64,000 nt of DNA from Triatoma infestans (taxonomy: Eukaryota; Arthropoda; Insecta; Hemiptera; Reduviidae), in the NCBI GenBank assembly GCA_011037195.1, contig JAAEAF010004267.1:1-64000 (forward strand), given 5' to 3'. The translations under genes and the position numbers were made by a program. Position 1 is the first letter of the stretch. Every line of letters begins with the position of its first letter. Of this stretch, positions 62,111-64,000 are shown piece by piece. The notes beneath the pieces are model-generated. The model had not been told where the DNA came from. It made no database searches and saw only the letters and a program-made list of their open reading frames with translations.

Positions 62111-62738
62111 TTCATTACATTTGTGTAACTAGTCTAATATATGAGAATGGATAGATGGCGAGTAAACTACCTGGCCCCAGAAGGCTGGCTTTTTTGGCAG
62201 GTAGCAATGAACTACTTGATCGGAAGAATAGGAAGAAGTAGGAGTAAAGTAGGATAGATGGCTACAAAATTACTGTGCTTGTTTGAAAGGTAGCGACCGA
62301 TTGACTATCTGAACGGATGGAAAGGATTACGGTTAGAGAGGTTAGTTAGGAACAAATTCAGGTTATGTAAAAGGCTTATTTAACAGGTCTTGTTAAATGG
62401 TCTTGAGAGTTGGACAATGATTCAGAGGAATAAGACAACAGAATGCGTTTGAATTTTAAACTGCTGATATAAAAAGAAATGGTGATCCCTACCAACACGA
62501 GAAATGAGTGACGTAATAACGTTTAGAAAAAAGTAGCTACAAAGTCAATGAGTTATAAATAGTTCTACAAATCTACAAACAGATCAATACGTTACAAATG
62601 TCCTACGATTTTTCCATTGGTCCCCTAACCTATCCCACGTGGAGTTCATAAGGACTACCTAATCGGGTGAATAGAAAGAGATAGGAGTAATTAAGGATAG
62701 ATGGCTTTGTTCTTGTTTGACAAATCGCGGTATGGTGA

Positions 62739-62915
62739 TTCTGTAAGAATGAGGAGGAAACCCTGGTACACATCCTTTGCGAGTGTGCCGGCCTGACGAG
62801 TACAAGGTTTCTTCAACTGGGGACAAGCAATCCCGAAGCCATGAGCTTCATGACGGAGGCACTCTCAGCTTTGCTAGGCCTGATTAAGAGAGCGAAGCTG
62901 AAGGATTTGCTATAA
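62739..62915 (+). pseudogene. R1-like LINE C-terminal zinc-segment relic
   Basis: FCKNEEETLVHILCECAGL, then about 40 residues ending LKRAKLKDLL-type sequence and TAA. It corresponds to the C-terminal segment of the LINE at 25,160-26,532 (CRFCQEEEETALHVVCQCEG) but is clearly diverged. The 3' UTR runs to a GATAGATAC string near 63,000. Confidence 0.75.
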
Positions 62916-62919
62916 TTTT

Positions 62920-64000
62920 AGGGGATCCACAAAAGACCACTTACTGTAGGTCGCAGTGGAATGAGGCTCGCTCTCCTCCGTTCGAATCTAATCTTGACAG
63001 ATAGATACATTTACATAGGCTACATATTATACATCTTAATCATATAGTTATCAGTAATCAGTAGCAGTTCGCTTATTCACTATCTCATTTGGAAAAAAAA
63101 AAATCTATTTCAACTCATACTCTATGTTTTGAATTTGATTTATTTCTGTCTTTGAAATGGTAGCGATTTGATTCTATTTCTGTCTTTCCATTACTAAATA
63201 GACTACCGTTTCTATGTATAACTTATTTTACTTACTTTCCGTTAAATGAGAAAGCCATTTCTTTATATTTCCTATGTAAGACGAGAATAGAAGTTGTAAA
63301 GAAATAATTTTAACGAAGCTGTAACAACTTTTTGTTTTTAGAAACAATTTATGTAACAATTTTATCCTATTTTTGGATGGTAAGTTGTTAGTATGAAACG
63401 CATATACTTGCGAAAAAGAAGAAAACCTAAATTAATTAAAAGAGTTTATCACTTATATAACAGGATTTAGAAAGTAAGTCTGAAATGGAAAATTGCACAG
63501 AATTTATATAAATTGAAGTTTGATATCCAGGATTTTTACTTCTTAGAGGTAGCTGTTTAGCTTGGACCTTAACTCCAATCTTATGTGAAAAAGAAGGGGC
63601 GAATGGAATAGCTGAAGCCATAAACACCCATACAGGTGAAAAGGAAGTACGTTTGTACCAGTCTTGAAATCCCATTGAGCTTGCACATAAGTATACATTT
63701 AAAAGTAGACATTTCGTATATATATATATATAAAAGAGGTGATGAGGCAGGTGGTTGGTTGAGATGTTTTCCAAAGACTTGAGGGGTCGGGGGTTGGGAA
63801 ATAAGTGTGAATAGCGGTAAAAAGGAACAGGTCCGGGGGTGTTGTATGCTATGTATACTGTAATACAGTGTTCATAGTAGTAGTTTTTACTAGTGGAGTT
63901 TTCCACCTTCCCAGTAAACTCCTAGTGGTCTTGGACTCCTGGGGATATGTGACACCCTCTTCCTTTAGCTGTAATGAACCTTTCTGGGCTATATACTACA
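62920..64000. other. Window end, no gene recognised
   Basis: LINE 3' UTR to about 63,010, then AT-rich sequence with a (TA)n at 63,718-63,733. A 156-codon open frame on the minus strand (63,436-63,906) shows no family resemblance and spans that repeat. Confidence 0.5.

Noticed and set aside
63436..63906. 156-codon open frame on the minus strand
   Set aside because: No recognisable domain, crosses a (TA)n run, and has no splice or promoter support; likely chance.
1..64000. CRISPR arrays, bacterial operons, phage genes
   Set aside because: Spliced genes, polyadenylation signals and eukaryotic retroelements throughout; the only regular short repeats are microsatellites and the 94-bp minisatellite.

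Overview
The window is AT-rich animal DNA with spliced genes, long introns and dense transposable-element debris. It looks like an insect: the main gene is a microsomal cytochrome P450 of the CYP3-clan/CYP6 type, and the mobile elements are arthropod-style (R1/Jockey-like LINEs, Penelope-like elements, mariner-type, PIF/Harbinger, hAT, a Ty3-like gag, a tRNA-derived SINE). A hemipteran or related order is plausible, but the species cannot be fixed from sequence alone.

1-29,150 is the P450 locus. One complete eight-exon gene (503 codons plus stop, every splice junction checked for phase) runs from 16,504 to 29,094. Its first six exons sit in a head-to-tail array of roughly 14-kb units: the tail of one unit at 1-1,565, a full unit at 1,566-15,693, and a last unit at 15,694-25,553. 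Only the last unit continues into exons 7 and 8, so the upstream unit is a 5' cassette lacking the ExxR and haem-binding exons. The same abnormal junction, the 3' part of a LINE fused to a mariner-like remnant, occurs at 1,565/1,566 and at 15,693/15,694. The duplication therefore happened after the LINE entered intron 6.

29,150-32,150 is intergenic with repeat remnants. 32,153-42,068 is a five-exon gene for a divergent centrin/caltractin-like EF-hand protein (180 aa). Its introns hold a tRNA-derived SINE, a 1.7-kb foldback element with a PIF/Harbinger element nested in one arm (carrying a broken MADF gene), and a second foldback.

42,100-64,000 has no confident host gene. It holds a hAT MITE, a second SINE, a Penelope-like element with a decayed GIY-YIG endonuclease and inverted terminal repeats, a LINE reverse-transcriptase tail, a Ty3-like LTR/gag segment with LTRs facing each other, a 1.5-kb LINE with an RT domain, and tails of further elements.

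Two sequence families recur across the window. One is a roughly 1-kb noncoding repeat with short inverted ends and internal subrepeats (at least six copies). The other is a short motif resembling a hammerhead ribozyme core, at about seven sites. The tandem P450 cassette array, the nested foldback and the hammerhead-like motifs deserve most attention.
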